The notes beneath the pieces were generated by a model. That model saw only the letters and a program-made list of their open reading frames with translations, was not told where the DNA came from and did no database searches. Made by a program: the position numbers and the translations under genes. From the IMG/VR virus record IMGVR_UViG_3300027970_000039, positions 1-52,310 of that record: a stretch of 52,310 nt of DNA. One strand, given 5' to 3'. This DNA is from a virus. How positions within the stretch are numbered: position 1 is the stretch's first letter; every line of letters begins with the position of its first letter. Below are positions 14,230 to 23,351 of this stretch, in pieces.

Positions 14230-16131
14230 ATGCTTACAAGCACATTAAATCCGAATAATATTATCAATAAGAAGTCATCTTCTGGTGACTTTGGTAGATT
14301 TATGTTGGGTCAAAATTCTTCATCTAGTGTTGAAGATGCGGCAAATAAGATAGTTAATTTTTCTAGGTCAGGAGTATCCGCTTCTTCCAGTAATCTTAGT
14401 CAATTAATATCAAATATTTCTAAGAATATACTCAGTCAAGTAGATAGTACTTTGCAGACTGCAGTAAATTTTACAAAAAATGATTATGACGGGCAAATTC
14501 AAAATCTAAGAAAAGAACTTGAGTCTAGACTAGCTACACTTGAATCTGGAGCGTCTTCTGGTAAATCTCTCAATTCTGTTGTAAGTTCAAATTCACCAGT
14601 TTCTCAGATACAGAGCACAAGCTTAAGAAAATCTTTAGATTCGTATAAAACTAATATTGAATTTATCAATTATTTTGGTAATAAGAAAAATATTGAAGTA
14701 GTTCGTAATAGTTTACGCTCTTTGAGAGAAATTTTTACTGAAACTTTTGATATCGCCAAAGTTTTACGTGAAACTATTGTAAAGATTGTAAAGCAGTTAT
14801 CCAATCTTCCTAGTGCTTCTCCAAATTCTGGAGGATTGAATCTTGATGTAAATATTCCAGGAGCAAATCTAAAAAAAGCTGGTGGTTCTGCTGTTCGTAA
14901 TGTTTCCAGAGGAGCAAATTATGGGGCAATGGCTGGACTTGGGTTATTAGGCGCAGGAACAACAGCGGCAGGTATGATGTCTTCTGGAGCAGCTAAAGCT
15001 CAACAATATCAGGATGAATTGTTGAGTTCAAGAGTTGATGCTGCTCCATCAGAGCAAAGTATACCAGAAGGATTTGTAAATTCTATGATGAGTATTATTG
15101 ATAAATTCTCATCTGCAATTGAAGGACTGATAAAAGGTTCTAAATCTTCTTCTAATAGTAGAGGTGGAGGTGGTTCTGGGAGTAGAAGCAAGGGTAGAGG
15201 TCCTAGTCCTAGTGGTGAAGGTGAGTTAACCGCAGTAAGTTCTGCTCCAAGAGATGAAAAACTAGCAGCATTTGTCGCATCTATGGAGGCGTCTTCTCCA
15301 GAAAATGCTGCCGATGCGTTGCAAGTAATGCTAAATCGTTCAGCATCTGGAAAATATGGTAAAGGGTTAGCAGGAGTTTTATCTGGATTTGACCAATTTT
15401 CTCCAATTTCTGCTGCAATTTTTGGAAACAGCAAAGACCCAGATGCTAGAGCAAAATATGGTCCAATTGCATCAAAAATACCTGGAAACACTCCGAATGA
15501 AAAATTTAAATATCTGCAGCAAGAGGCAGAAAAACCAGATGGATTCAATAGACTTCAGAAAATTCTTGGTGGAGGTTCACCTAATGTTGCCGGAACAATA
15601 TTGAATGACCCTAAGTATTTGGAAGCCTCAAGAAAAAATGTTAAGGGTGCTTTAAATTTTGGAGCCAAATCTATTGCAAAACCAGGAGACGTTAATATCA
15701 GAGCTGGTGGAAATTATTTTTATAACTTTACTGGTCCAGTAGGAACCTTAGGTTCACAACCAACTGGAAAAGTTACTCAAACTTCAACAATACCAACTCC
15801 AACTCAAACTTCAACAATAACCACTCCAAAATCAACAGCAACTCAAACTTCAGCAATAACCACTCCAAAATCAACAGCAACTAGACAAGCCGCAAGAGCC
15901 CAAACTATCTCTAAGCCAGCTCAGCAGACACCTACAACCATTACACTACCCCCTAATGTGGTCAACATTGGTGGAGGTCAAGAACAGTCTCAGGCCAGTC
16001 CTGGAGGAATTGTCAGTCCTCCTTCAAATGATGATGGTGGAACTCTAGACTTACCAGCATTACCAACTGGAAATCCAGATAATTTTCTAACAATGTATTC
16101 TCGCATTGTGTATAATATAGTTGACGGATAA
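14230..16131 (+). CDS. Baseplate hub/tape-measure candidate with SleB-like cell-wall hydrolase domain
   Basis: The protein has 633 residues. Residues 1-210 are Ser/Asn-rich and helical, with a coiled-coil stretch near 95-115. About 210-260 is Gly/Ala-rich and hydrophobic. Residues 330-500 resemble the SleB-type (Hydrolase_2) domain: A-A-F-V-A-S-M-E-A-S-S-P (putative catalytic E353), then A-L-Q-V-M-L-N-R-S-A-S-G-K-Y and F-D-Q-F-S-P. The C-terminus is a Pro/Thr/Ser linker with tandem repeats. The length is close to T4 gp29 (590 aa), the tape measure that resides in the hub, so this or the next gene may take that role. The enzyme would open peptidoglycan at infection. The hydrolase call is from motif likeness only. 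Confidence 0.65.
   Translation: MLTSTLNPNNIINKKSSSGDFGRFMLGQNSSSSVEDAANKIVNFSRSGVSASSSNLSQLISNISKNILSQVDSTLQTAVNFTKNDYDGQIQNLRKELESRLATLESGASSGKSLNSVVSSNSPVSQIQSTSLRKSLDSYKTNIEFINYFGNKKNIEVVRNSLRSLREIFTETFDIAKVLRETIVKIVKQLSNLPSASPNSGGLNLDVNIPGANLKKAGGSAVRNVSRGANYGAMAGLGLLGAGTTAAGMMSSGAAKAQQYQDELLSSRVDAAPSEQSIPEGFVNSMMSIIDKFSSAIEGLIKGSKSSSNSRGGGGSGSRSKGRGPSPSGEGELTAVSSAPRDEKLAAFVASMEASSPENAADALQVMLNRSASGKYGKGLAGVLSGFDQFSPISAAIFGNSKDPDARAKYGPIASKIPGNTPNEKFKYLQQEAEKPDGFNRLQKILGGGSPNVAGTILNDPKYLEASRKNVKGALNFGAKSIAKPGDVNIRAGGNYFYNFTGPVGTLGSQPTGKVTQTSTIPTPTQTSTITTPKSTATQTSAITTPKSTATRQAARAQTISKPAQQTPTTITLPPNVVNIGGGQEQSQASPGGIVSPPSNDDGGTLDLPALPTGNPDNFLTMYSRIVYNIVDG
15802..15879. repeat. 39-bp tandem repeat in a Thr/Pro linker
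   Basis: Two adjacent 39-bp units (15802-15840 and 15841-15879) differ at one base and encode T-Q-T-S-T-I-T-T-P-K-S-T-A and T-Q-T-S-A-I-T-T-P-K-S-T-A. A degenerate earlier copy begins near 15777. The frame is kept, so linker length probably varies among relatives. Confidence 0.85.
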
Positions 16132-17954
16132 TGGCTATTACTTCTTCTCTTTTAGGTTCTGCTGCAAATAATATTGTAAACTTCGGTGTAAGTTCTAAGG
16201 GAGTCTTACCTAAAATGCAGAAGGATTTTGATGATTTCTCTTCATTTTTGAGTATTCGTAAGATTGAGTTAGAGCAAGTTAAACTTCCAAGTAAGAGGAA
16301 GGTGAAAGAGCTTGGTAATTTGAATATTGTGAATACCTTTGGGTCTATTGGAGGATTATTATCCAGTTTATTTAATGGTGCATTAGATATTGGTGGACTT
16401 ATTTCTGGATTTTTCCCAGGTAAAGGTGAGAAAATAGGAAAGCCACCAAAATCTGGCGGGGCGCAACCTAAACCAAAATTAACTGGAAACAAACTTAAGC
16501 TTGGTGGAATTCGCGGCTTAGGAATCATTAATACATTATTTGCGGGCATTGATTTTGCCCAGGGAATTTCTTCAGGAGAAAGTGTTGGAAAAGCTGGTTC
16601 TGGTGCTGCTGGGTCATTAGTAGGGGGAGTTGCGGGTGGACTTGCAGGAACTCTACTTGCGGGTGCTATTGGACAGGCGTTAGTTCCAGTTCCAGGCTTA
16701 GGCTTTGTATTAGGTGCCGCATTAGGAACTGCGGGAGGGTTTCTAGGAGGATGGACTGGTGATAGAATCTATGATTCTATATCTGGAGCTGGAAGAGTAG
16801 AACAGAAGCAGAAAGAAAAACTTCAGAATGCAAGTAGATCTAAACTCAATAGAACTTCGTCCACAAGTATCATGGACAATTCATTTGATATGATACTGAA
16901 AAATTTTGAGCAATCTGTTTCTAAATTTGTGGATTTTGTCGAAAATATTGGCTCACTTATGGGAGTAGATGAGAATAATCCATATGATGAGCCTGCAGAA
17001 TACCCAGAAGACCCAGAAATTTCTCCTGAAGAGGGTTATGGTGGTCCAGTTGATGGAACTACATTTTTTCCTCTTCCTGGGGGAGATGTTGGAACTAATG
17101 GAATAGTAGGTAAGGGGCAGGCTTTTGGTGCTCCTAGATGGCACGGGCCACATCAAGGTTTGGATATGACGAATCAGAAAGGTGCTCTAGATGCTCCTGT
17201 TGTTGCATATAAAACAGGAAAAGTTATTTATATTACAGGAAAAGGTCATGACACAGGAATGGCAATAGATCACGGAGATGGAACAAGAACTAGATATTTT
17301 CATATAACTCCTCTTGTAGGAGTTGGTGATATAGTATATGGTGGCCAACAAATAGCTAAGTTAGTTCCTGCAGGACGTGCCACACATTTACACTTTGAAG
17401 TGATTAAGGGTAACTCTGCTATAAATCCGCTAAACGCAGGGATTGGTCCTGGAGGAAGTGCAATAAGATTACCTTCTCCTTTAGCTAAGGATAAGGCGAA
17501 GCAAAATAGTGATAAGAATAATAAGGAAAATAAAACTCAAGGAGCAGGAGTTGATATTCATCTTCCCAAAATGAATGAATCACAGAAACCTCCAACTGTT
17601 GCTTCATCACAGCCAGCTTCAAGAAGTCAACCTGTTAGGTCAACACCTATCAAATCAACTTCAAATCAGCTACAATCTTCAATATTACCACAAAATGTGA
17701 TGGCTTCTGCGCCTAGACCACTTCCTAAAATAGAAAAGTATCCGATATACTCGGAAGGAAAGACTTACATTATAGAGAAACAGTCTATCATATCTGCTAC
17801 AAGTGGTGGTGGAGGTAGGTCTGCTCCTGCTATTGTTCCAGTAGGTGGGGGTGGTGGTTCTGGAGATTCTGTAGTTGTAGTAGCGGACGGTGGTGCTCAG
17901 GTGTTAAATAGTGTGATGAAAAGTATTTTGCTCACAAGCCTATCTTCCACATAA
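16131..17954 (+). CDS. Baseplate hub/tape-measure candidate with M23 (LytM-type) peptidase domain
   Basis: The start overlaps the previous stop by one base. The 607-residue protein has a basic helical N-terminus. A long Gly/Ala-zipper hydrophobic region follows (about 155-220; G-S-L-V-G-G-V-A-G-G-L-A-G), able to cross or disturb a membrane. Then comes an M23 zinc endopeptidase domain (about 315-440). The metal ligands H341-x3-D345 (H-Q-G-L-D) and H419-x-H421 (H-L-H-F-E) are all present, so it should be active. The C-terminus is Pro/Ser/Gly-rich. M23 enzymes cut peptidoglycan cross-bridges. In the tail hub this would help the tube cross the cell wall. Confidence 0.82.
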   Translation: MAITSSLLGSAANNIVNFGVSSKGVLPKMQKDFDDFSSFLSIRKIELEQVKLPSKRKVKELGNLNIVNTFGSIGGLLSSLFNGALDIGGLISGFFPGKGEKIGKPPKSGGAQPKPKLTGNKLKLGGIRGLGIINTLFAGIDFAQGISSGESVGKAGSGAAGSLVGGVAGGLAGTLLAGAIGQALVPVPGLGFVLGAALGTAGGFLGGWTGDRIYDSISGAGRVEQKQKEKLQNASRSKLNRTSSTSIMDNSFDMILKNFEQSVSKFVDFVENIGSLMGVDENNPYDEPAEYPEDPEISPEEGYGGPVDGTTFFPLPGGDVGTNGIVGKGQAFGAPRWHGPHQGLDMTNQKGALDAPVVAYKTGKVIYITGKGHDTGMAIDHGDGTRTRYFHITPLVGVGDIVYGGQQIAKLVPAGRATHLHFEVIKGNSAINPLNAGIGPGGSAIRLPSPLAKDKAKQNSDKNNKENKTQGAGVDIHLPKMNESQKPPTVASSQPASRSQPVRSTPIKSTSNQLQSSILPQNVMASAPRPLPKIEKYPIYSEGKTYIIEKQSIISATSGGGGRSAPAIVPVGGGGGSGDSVVVVADGGAQVLNSVMKSILLTSLSST

Positions 17955-19292
17955 ATGTCTGATTCAGTAACCTCATTTGAACCGAAGTTATTTACAATAA
18001 CCACATTAGACGGTGGCATTACTGTAGATTTAATGGGGTCGTCTTCACTCCTATTTTTAGATTATTATGAGGATTTACTGTCTCCAGCAATTACCATAAC
18101 TGCTAGAATACTATGTTCAACTTCAATGTTGAACACTCTTCCTATTCGTGGAGGAGAATCGGTGGAATTATTGATAGAAACTCCATTTGGTGAGTTTGAT
18201 TGTCAAGGAGACCGTTCGTTGTATGTATATAAGGTTTCCAATATCTCACAAGATACCAATGCAGAAACATTTGCACTCAATCTCATTTCAAGAGAGGGAA
18301 TTACGAATGAAACTATTAGATGTAGACGAAGATATGATGGAACTATAGACCAATCTGTAACGTCAATACTTAAAGATGTATTGAAAACTTCTCGTTATTT
18401 AGAAGAGAATATTGAAAAGACTGCAAATAGCTATTCGTTCATTAGTAATCAGAAGAAACCATTTCATATTTTAACTTGGTTAGGCCCAAAGTCTATTCCT
18501 CAAGGAACTTCGGCTACAAATACTAGTGGTGACAGTTTATCTGGAGCAGCAAAGGGTGTTGCTGGATTTTTATTTTATGAAAATAAAGATGGATTTAATT
18601 TTAAGAGTGTAGAAGGATTAGTTAAAAACACTCAACCAGGAACGTCAAATTCAAAGATTATCTACAAATATTACTATTCTCAGATTACAACTGCAAATTC
18701 TCCACTAAATGAATATAGAATTCTGAGCTATGGATTTGATAAAAATACAGACTTGCTTAAAAATTTACGAGTGGGTATGTATTCTAATGCTACATATTTC
18801 TACAATCTATACTCAAATCAATTTTCAATATATAAGTATAATTTGAAAACCGAATTGAAAAATTCTTCAATTTTAGGTCAGGATGCAAATGTTGCATTAT
18901 CCGATGGTCTTGGAGATTCAATTTCAAGAATTATGGTTCGGACTTCTGATATTGGAGTGATGGATAATTCTAGTACAACTGATGGAATTACTGATACCAC
19001 TCCTATGAGAGACATTGCAGATATGTCCAAATCCATATCTAGATATAATTTATTATTTACTCAATCACTAAATATGACAGTTCCAATGAATATAAATTTG
19101 ACTGTTGGTAATATAATTTATGCCGAATTTCCACGAATCCAAATTGGAGATAAATTCGAGGCTGACGACCAACAAAGTGGAAATTATCTCATTAAGGAAC
19201 TTAGACATCACATTGAACCTGCTATGTGCCTAACTAGTTTAAAACTAATACGAGATAGCTATGGTCTATATGGCTCATCTAACACTAATTAA
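17955..19292 (+). CDS. gp27-like baseplate hub protein
   Basis: The 445-residue protein starts directly after the previous stop. It has the hub pattern of the gp27/gpD family: a beta-rich N-terminal half (G-E-S-V-E-L-L-I-E-T-P-F-G), then R-R-Y-D-G-T-I-D-Q-S-V-T-S-I-L, and G-F-L-F-Y-E-N-K-D-G-F-N-F-K-S-V at about 200-215. In T4, a gp27 trimer forms the torus that adapts the six-fold tube to the trimeric gp5 spike. Proximity to gp5 supports the call. The direct match to T4 gp27 is weak by eye. Confidence 0.72.
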   Translation: MSDSVTSFEPKLFTITTLDGGITVDLMGSSSLLFLDYYEDLLSPAITITARILCSTSMLNTLPIRGGESVELLIETPFGEFDCQGDRSLYVYKVSNISQDTNAETFALNLISREGITNETIRCRRRYDGTIDQSVTSILKDVLKTSRYLEENIEKTANSYSFISNQKKPFHILTWLGPKSIPQGTSATNTSGDSLSGAAKGVAGFLFYENKDGFNFKSVEGLVKNTQPGTSNSKIIYKYYYSQITTANSPLNEYRILSYGFDKNTDLLKNLRVGMYSNATYFYNLYSNQFSIYKYNLKTELKNSSILGQDANVALSDGLGDSISRIMVRTSDIGVMDNSSTTDGITDTTPMRDIADMSKSISRYNLLFTQSLNMTVPMNINLTVGNIIYAEFPRIQIGDKFEADDQQSGNYLIKELRHHIEPAMCLTSLKLIRDSYGLYGSSNTN

Positions 19293-19294
19293 CT

Positions 19295-19504
19295 ATGAAA
19301 ATTCAACACGCAATTTCCGAAATTACAATTACCTTAGAATCATCCAATCTAGGTAGTCAAAGACGAAGATATTTAGAAAACTATTTGGATGAACTGGTAA
19401 CGTATCAAACTCATCATCCAGATGCTGTTGATGTGCCGAGTTCACTTGAAATTTACTGCGATAGTAATCCAGAAGCTCCAGAATGCAGACAATATGATGT
19501 GTAA
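19295..19504 (+). CDS. cp12: CP12-like Calvin-cycle inhibitor
   Basis: The 69-residue product has a helical N-terminal half (R-R-R-Y-L-E-N-Y-L-D-E-L-V-T-Y-Q-T-H-H-P) and a C-terminus L-E-I-Y-C-D-S-N-P-E-A-P-E-C-R-Q-Y-D. The last part is the hallmark of CP12: the redox pair C55 and C64 with eight residues between, in C-x2-N-P-E-x2-E-C-R-x-Y-D. CP12 locks GAPDH and phosphoribulokinase into an inactive complex. Cyanophage versions are thought to slow carbon fixation and favour the pentose phosphate route. The N-terminal Cys pair of plant CP12 is absent, as I recall for marine forms. It sits two bases after the hub gene and two bases before gp5, so it is expressed with late structural genes. Confidence 0.82.
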   Translation: MKIQHAISEITITLESSNLGSQRRRYLENYLDELVTYQTHHPDAVDVPSSLEIYCDSNPEAPECRQYDV

Positions 19505-19506
19505 TT

Positions 19507-21957
19507 ATGATTGAAGAGACTTTATTTAAATCAAACTTTCTAGGTAAGGATGGATTTATTTGGTGGTTAGGACAAGTAGCACCACCAGAAGTTTGGGATA
19601 TTCCAAGTAAAGTTAGTATCAATTTCGTAGAGAATGAGAAAGCCTGGGCTGCTAGATGTAAAGTGAGAATCATTGGATATCATACTTATGATAGAAATGA
19701 GCTTTCAGATAATGATTTGCCTTGGGCACATATTATGATGGGACCAACTGATGGGAATGCTCAGGGTGGATATGGAAAGACACATAAGTTAGTTGGAGGA
19801 GAAACAGTATTTGGATTTTTTCTAGATGGTGACGATGCTCAACAACCCGTAATTTCTGGAGTTTTATATCGTAATTCAAATGTTCAAAATTTTCCAATAG
19901 ATGATATTGCGTTTAAACCATTCCCTGGAACTGGAGCGAATTCCCGAATTACTCAAGGTCCTACTAAACAACTCAATGTAAGTACACAACTTTCTCCGCC
20001 CAATCCAGCTTCTGGTATTAGTTCAAATACCAATTCTCCCATTTCATCAACTGTATCAAATGTTAAGAATGCCTCAGATAAATTCTTTCCAAATGATAAG
20101 GCTCTACAGGTAGCATATGCTACTGTGGGGTCAAAAAAGATACTCTCGGAGAATGGCTGCAATGATAATATCATTGGAAAAATTACATCTGCAATTCAAA
20201 ATTTTATTGCAACAGTTACAGGGCTTCAGAGTTATTTGAATACTTATATTGACCCAGTTTTGAATGTTTTTGTAGATATTCAAAATGAAATTCGGAATAC
20301 TACCAGAATTATTGTTGGAGCAATGAAGTTTCTTATCAATAATATGAGAAATGTTTTGATGAAAATTGTGGGAAATCTATTTTCACAATTTGTTGGACTA
20401 GTAGTTCCCATTCCTCAACAACCAATTGTTGGTGAGGCGGCAAAAAATATTATCAATATTATCTTCTGTTTATTTGAGAATATTCTAGATATTGCTTCAC
20501 CGTTTATTGAAGATTTACTCAGCAGATTGGTTGGAAATGTTATAAATGCTCCATTATGTGCAATTGAAGAATTTATTGCAGCAATTTTAAGTCAAGTCTT
20601 AAGTATCATTGATGAACTGTTAGGTCCTGTTGTGAGTGGATTGGATTGGTTAATGAGTGGAGCATCTCAGATTTCTAGTATATTATCTCAAGCGAGTTCA
20701 ATTGCAACTCAGATTTTTAACTTAATTGGATGTGATAATTTAAAGTGCGAAGCTCCATCTGAATGGTCCTTGAATTCTGGGCCTAGTGCAGGTCAATATG
20801 ATAATTGGAACCGAGTAGTGAGTAAGATGAACATTATTGATGGATTCGGTGAAAATCTGAATGTATCTATAAATTCACTATCCATATATGGGTATGGTTC
20901 TGATGCGGGACTTTTCAACGAATGTTATCAGAGAGTAAATTCTCCACAATCTCAGTCAGATTTAGTAAGCAATAATACTCTATACGTAAATTGTTTGCCT
21001 CCTGAGGTAGAAATTTATGGAGATGGATTTGGTGCCTATGCAATTCCTGTAGTGGGAACAAATGGGTCAATTTTATCTATAGAGCTTATCAATTCTGGTT
21101 ACGGATATTCAGTCCTACCAAATATTAACATTATTGATAACACTAATTATGGTTCAGGTGCAAAGGCAAATGCTATTCTTGAAAATGGAAAAATATCTCA
21201 AATTTACCTTACTTCTGCGGGTTCAGGGTATTGTGAGACCAATTTAAACAATATTATTCGGATTCCGTACTATGTAATTATTCCAAATCGGTATTCTTTA
21301 TATGAAGGAGAAACTTGTGAATTTTCAATATTTACAGAAAATGTTTTAGATGGAACTATATTAACATATTCATTGGGAGGAGATATTTCAAGTGATGATG
21401 TAGTTAATGATTTAGTTGGGAATGTTTTAATTTTTAATAATCAAGCAATTGTTCCCATAACAATTTCACAAGATACTCTAAATGAGCAGTTGGAGGAACT
21501 TGTATTTGACCTATTGGATTCTGACCAAAATATTGTTGCAAGAGCGAAAATCTTAATTAACGATAAACTTTCTCCAATAGTACAACCTACTTTAACTAAG
21601 CCTCCACTATTGGGAGTCTCTACGTATTTTCCTCCAAATTCAGCAGAATTTTCATCTCCTGTTGGAATTATAACTTCAGTTGTGATTATATCTCCTGGAA
21701 TTGGATATACTTCTGGAGACGTAATTGATATTGGTGGTGTTTCAGTTACTCCAATTGTAAGTCCAATTGGTGCAATTGTTGGAGTAACTTCTATACCTAA
21801 TACCAAAGAATTTACGGAGATTCCTAATTATGGTATAGATAGTAAGACTGGAGAAGGACTTGAATTCTATCCTGTCTTACAATATATTCCAAAAACTAAT
21901 ACTCCTGGAATTATATTAAATCAACTCGGAGTTATAGATGTGGTGGATTGTGTATGA
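19507..21957 (+). CDS. gp5: Baseplate hub spike protein gp5 (no lysozyme domain seen)
   Basis: The N-terminal 140 residues are the gp5 OB-fold: F-L-G-K-D-G-F-I-W-W-L-G-Q-V, then L-P-W-A-H-I-M-M-G-P and F-F-L-D-G-D-D-A-Q-Q-P-V-I-S-G-V-L. This fold begins the membrane-piercing spike. Unlike T4 gp5, residues 150-420 form a hydrophobic helical region with no lysozyme motif. Two G-x-G-Y beta repeats follow (about 515-585), then a Calx-beta-like segment (Y-E-G-E-T-C-E-F-S) and a Pro/Gly-rich end. At 816 residues it is longer than T4 gp5 (575). Its stop overlaps the start of a separate spike gene. Confidence 0.88.
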   Translation: MIEETLFKSNFLGKDGFIWWLGQVAPPEVWDIPSKVSINFVENEKAWAARCKVRIIGYHTYDRNELSDNDLPWAHIMMGPTDGNAQGGYGKTHKLVGGETVFGFFLDGDDAQQPVISGVLYRNSNVQNFPIDDIAFKPFPGTGANSRITQGPTKQLNVSTQLSPPNPASGISSNTNSPISSTVSNVKNASDKFFPNDKALQVAYATVGSKKILSENGCNDNIIGKITSAIQNFIATVTGLQSYLNTYIDPVLNVFVDIQNEIRNTTRIIVGAMKFLINNMRNVLMKIVGNLFSQFVGLVVPIPQQPIVGEAAKNIINIIFCLFENILDIASPFIEDLLSRLVGNVINAPLCAIEEFIAAILSQVLSIIDELLGPVVSGLDWLMSGASQISSILSQASSIATQIFNLIGCDNLKCEAPSEWSLNSGPSAGQYDNWNRVVSKMNIIDGFGENLNVSINSLSIYGYGSDAGLFNECYQRVNSPQSQSDLVSNNTLYVNCLPPEVEIYGDGFGAYAIPVVGTNGSILSIELINSGYGYSVLPNINIIDNTNYGSGAKANAILENGKISQIYLTSAGSGYCETNLNNIIRIPYYVIIPNRYSLYEGETCEFSIFTENVLDGTILTYSLGGDISSDDVVNDLVGNVLIFNNQAIVPITISQDTLNEQLEELVFDLLDSDQNIVARAKILINDKLSPIVQPTLTKPPLLGVSTYFPPNSAEFSSPVGIITSVVIISPGIGYTSGDVIDIGGVSVTPIVSPIGAIVGVTSIPNTKEFTEIPNYGIDSKTGEGLEFYPVLQYIPKTNTPGIILNQLGVIDVVDCV

Positions 21958-22517
21958 CGCAGAATAATGAAGGTTATGATATTGAAACTCTAGCTGCAGC
22001 TAAAGTTTATAGTAATGTTTCACAAGATGGAAATGTTATAGAATATGGCTTGACCACTGATGGTGGGAATGTTCAATTGATGCAGAAAGATGGGAAGAGA
22101 ATTGAAGTTGTTCCAAGTACTTCGTGTGAATATGTAGGCAAACAATGTAATGTGGGAGAGCCTGGTAAGGTGATTCTTGTAGAGAATGGAAATCTTCATC
22201 TAGAAGCTCAAAATGGTGATATTATACTGAAAGCTAGAAATATTCGTATTGTTGCTGAAGATGGAAGTGGTGAAATTACCATTAATTCTGGAAAAATTAT
22301 TGATATTCGTGCTCCATACATTAAAGAAAATGGTACAAATATTACAGTAACTGCTACTGGAAATCTAGAAACTTTGGCTGGAACCAAATCTTCATCTGCA
22401 CAAATTCTAAATGCAGATTCTAGTGCGACGGATTTATTGCAGGGTAGTTTTTTTGGTCAAATCTTAAGTGGATTGCAATCTCTTAAGAAATTCTTTCAGA
22501 ATGGTACATTGAGTTAA
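21954..22517 (+). CDS. Baseplate spike beta-helix protein (gp5 C-terminal-domain-like)
   Basis: I start the gene at ATG 21954, which overlaps the gp5 stop as ATGA, rather than the in-frame TTG at 21948. The 187-residue product has alternating short strands: G-N-L-H-L-E-A-Q-N-G-D-I-I-L-K-A-R-N-I, then G-E-I-T-I-N-S-G-K-I-I-D-I-R-A. This is the pattern of the triple-stranded beta-helix needle at the end of gp5 and VgrG proteins. It would form the spike tip as a trimer. Having it as a separate gene means the gp5 spike is encoded in two pieces here. Confidence 0.75.
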   Translation: MTQNNEGYDIETLAAAKVYSNVSQDGNVIEYGLTTDGGNVQLMQKDGKRIEVVPSTSCEYVGKQCNVGEPGKVILVENGNLHLEAQNGDIILKARNIRIVAEDGSGEITINSGKIIDIRAPYIKENGTNITVTATGNLETLAGTKSSSAQILNADSSATDLLQGSFFGQILSGLQSLKKFFQNGTLS

Positions 22518-23351
22518 ATGGCCCATATTGCTTCAATCGCCAATGTTGGTGACAAATTAGTTGTTGGTCAAGTTGATACCTCATTTTTAACTGGAACTTC
22601 TAGAGTGACTCCTGGAACTGTGGTTTTAAATGGACCAGTTTATATTGGAGCAACACCGCAAATTGGAGTTGCTAGAGCTACTTGTATGATTGGGCCACCA
22701 CTTCCTGGATTGGCTCTTCCTGCATCTTTAGAAGTATTAGGAATCTCAAATATAAATGGAGTAACAAATGTTCTGGGAAATCTAAATGTTGCAGCAGTGA
22801 GTAATTTTACTGGAACGATTACAGTAAATGCAATTGCAATTAAGAATGGATTGGATTTGAAGAATTCACAAAATATCTCAAATTCAAATTCAATCGCTAA
22901 TGGCCCAGTTAATATAAATGGACCATTGAATGTCACACAAATTATAACTACTCCAAAAATTATTGCAGCATATGGAGCATTTTCCTCTGTTGCTGCCCCA
23001 TTTAAAAAATTTGATATTCCGCATCCAAATAAGTCGGGAATGAGATTAAGACACGCCTGTTTGGAAGGACCAGAAATTGGGGTATATTGTAGAGGAAGAT
23101 TATTGGGAAATGATGTAATTGACCTTCCTGAGTATTGGCGAGGATTGGTAAATTATGATACTATAACCGTTCATCTAACATCACACAATAAATTTCAAAA
23201 ATTATATGTTTTGGGTATGGAACGCAATAATAATTCTATAGTTATTTCAAATCATTCATTTAATTCAATAGATTGTAGTTACATAGTGTATGCTGAGAGA
23301 ATTGATGTAAATAAGTTAGAAGTTGAATACACAAGTGAGGAAATGATATAA
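22518..23351 (+). CDS. Virion protein with conserved fibre C-terminal domain
   Basis: The 277-residue protein begins immediately after the spike gene. Its first 180 residues are beta-rich fibre-like sequence with G-N-L-N-V and G-P-L-N-V units. The C-terminal 100 residues carry F-D-I-P-H-P-N-K-S-G-M-R-L-R-H, C-L-E-G-P-E-I-G-V-Y-C-R-G-R and L-P-E-Y-W-R-G-L-V, a domain frequent at the end of phage fibre and spike-associated proteins. By position it could cap or surround the spike. Its exact place in the virion is not known. The stop overlaps the next start by one base. Confidence 0.65.
   Translation: MAHIASIANVGDKLVVGQVDTSFLTGTSRVTPGTVVLNGPVYIGATPQIGVARATCMIGPPLPGLALPASLEVLGISNINGVTNVLGNLNVAAVSNFTGTITVNAIAIKNGLDLKNSQNISNSNSIANGPVNINGPLNVTQIITTPKIIAAYGAFSSVAAPFKKFDIPHPNKSGMRLRHACLEGPEIGVYCRGRLLGNDVIDLPEYWRGLVNYDTITVHLTSHNKFQKLYVLGMERNNNSIVISNHSFNSIDCSYIVYAERIDVNKLEVEYTSEEMI

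Noticed and set aside
15009-16549. Long open frames on the minus strand opposite the two large hub genes
   Set aside because: They mirror Gly/Ser/Pro-rich coding on the plus strand, give low-complexity proteins, and lack ribosome-binding sites. The plus-strand genes have clear domains.
21948-21953. TTG at 21948 as start of the spike protein
   Set aside because: The ATG at 21954 overlaps the gp5 stop as ATGA, a typical coupled start.
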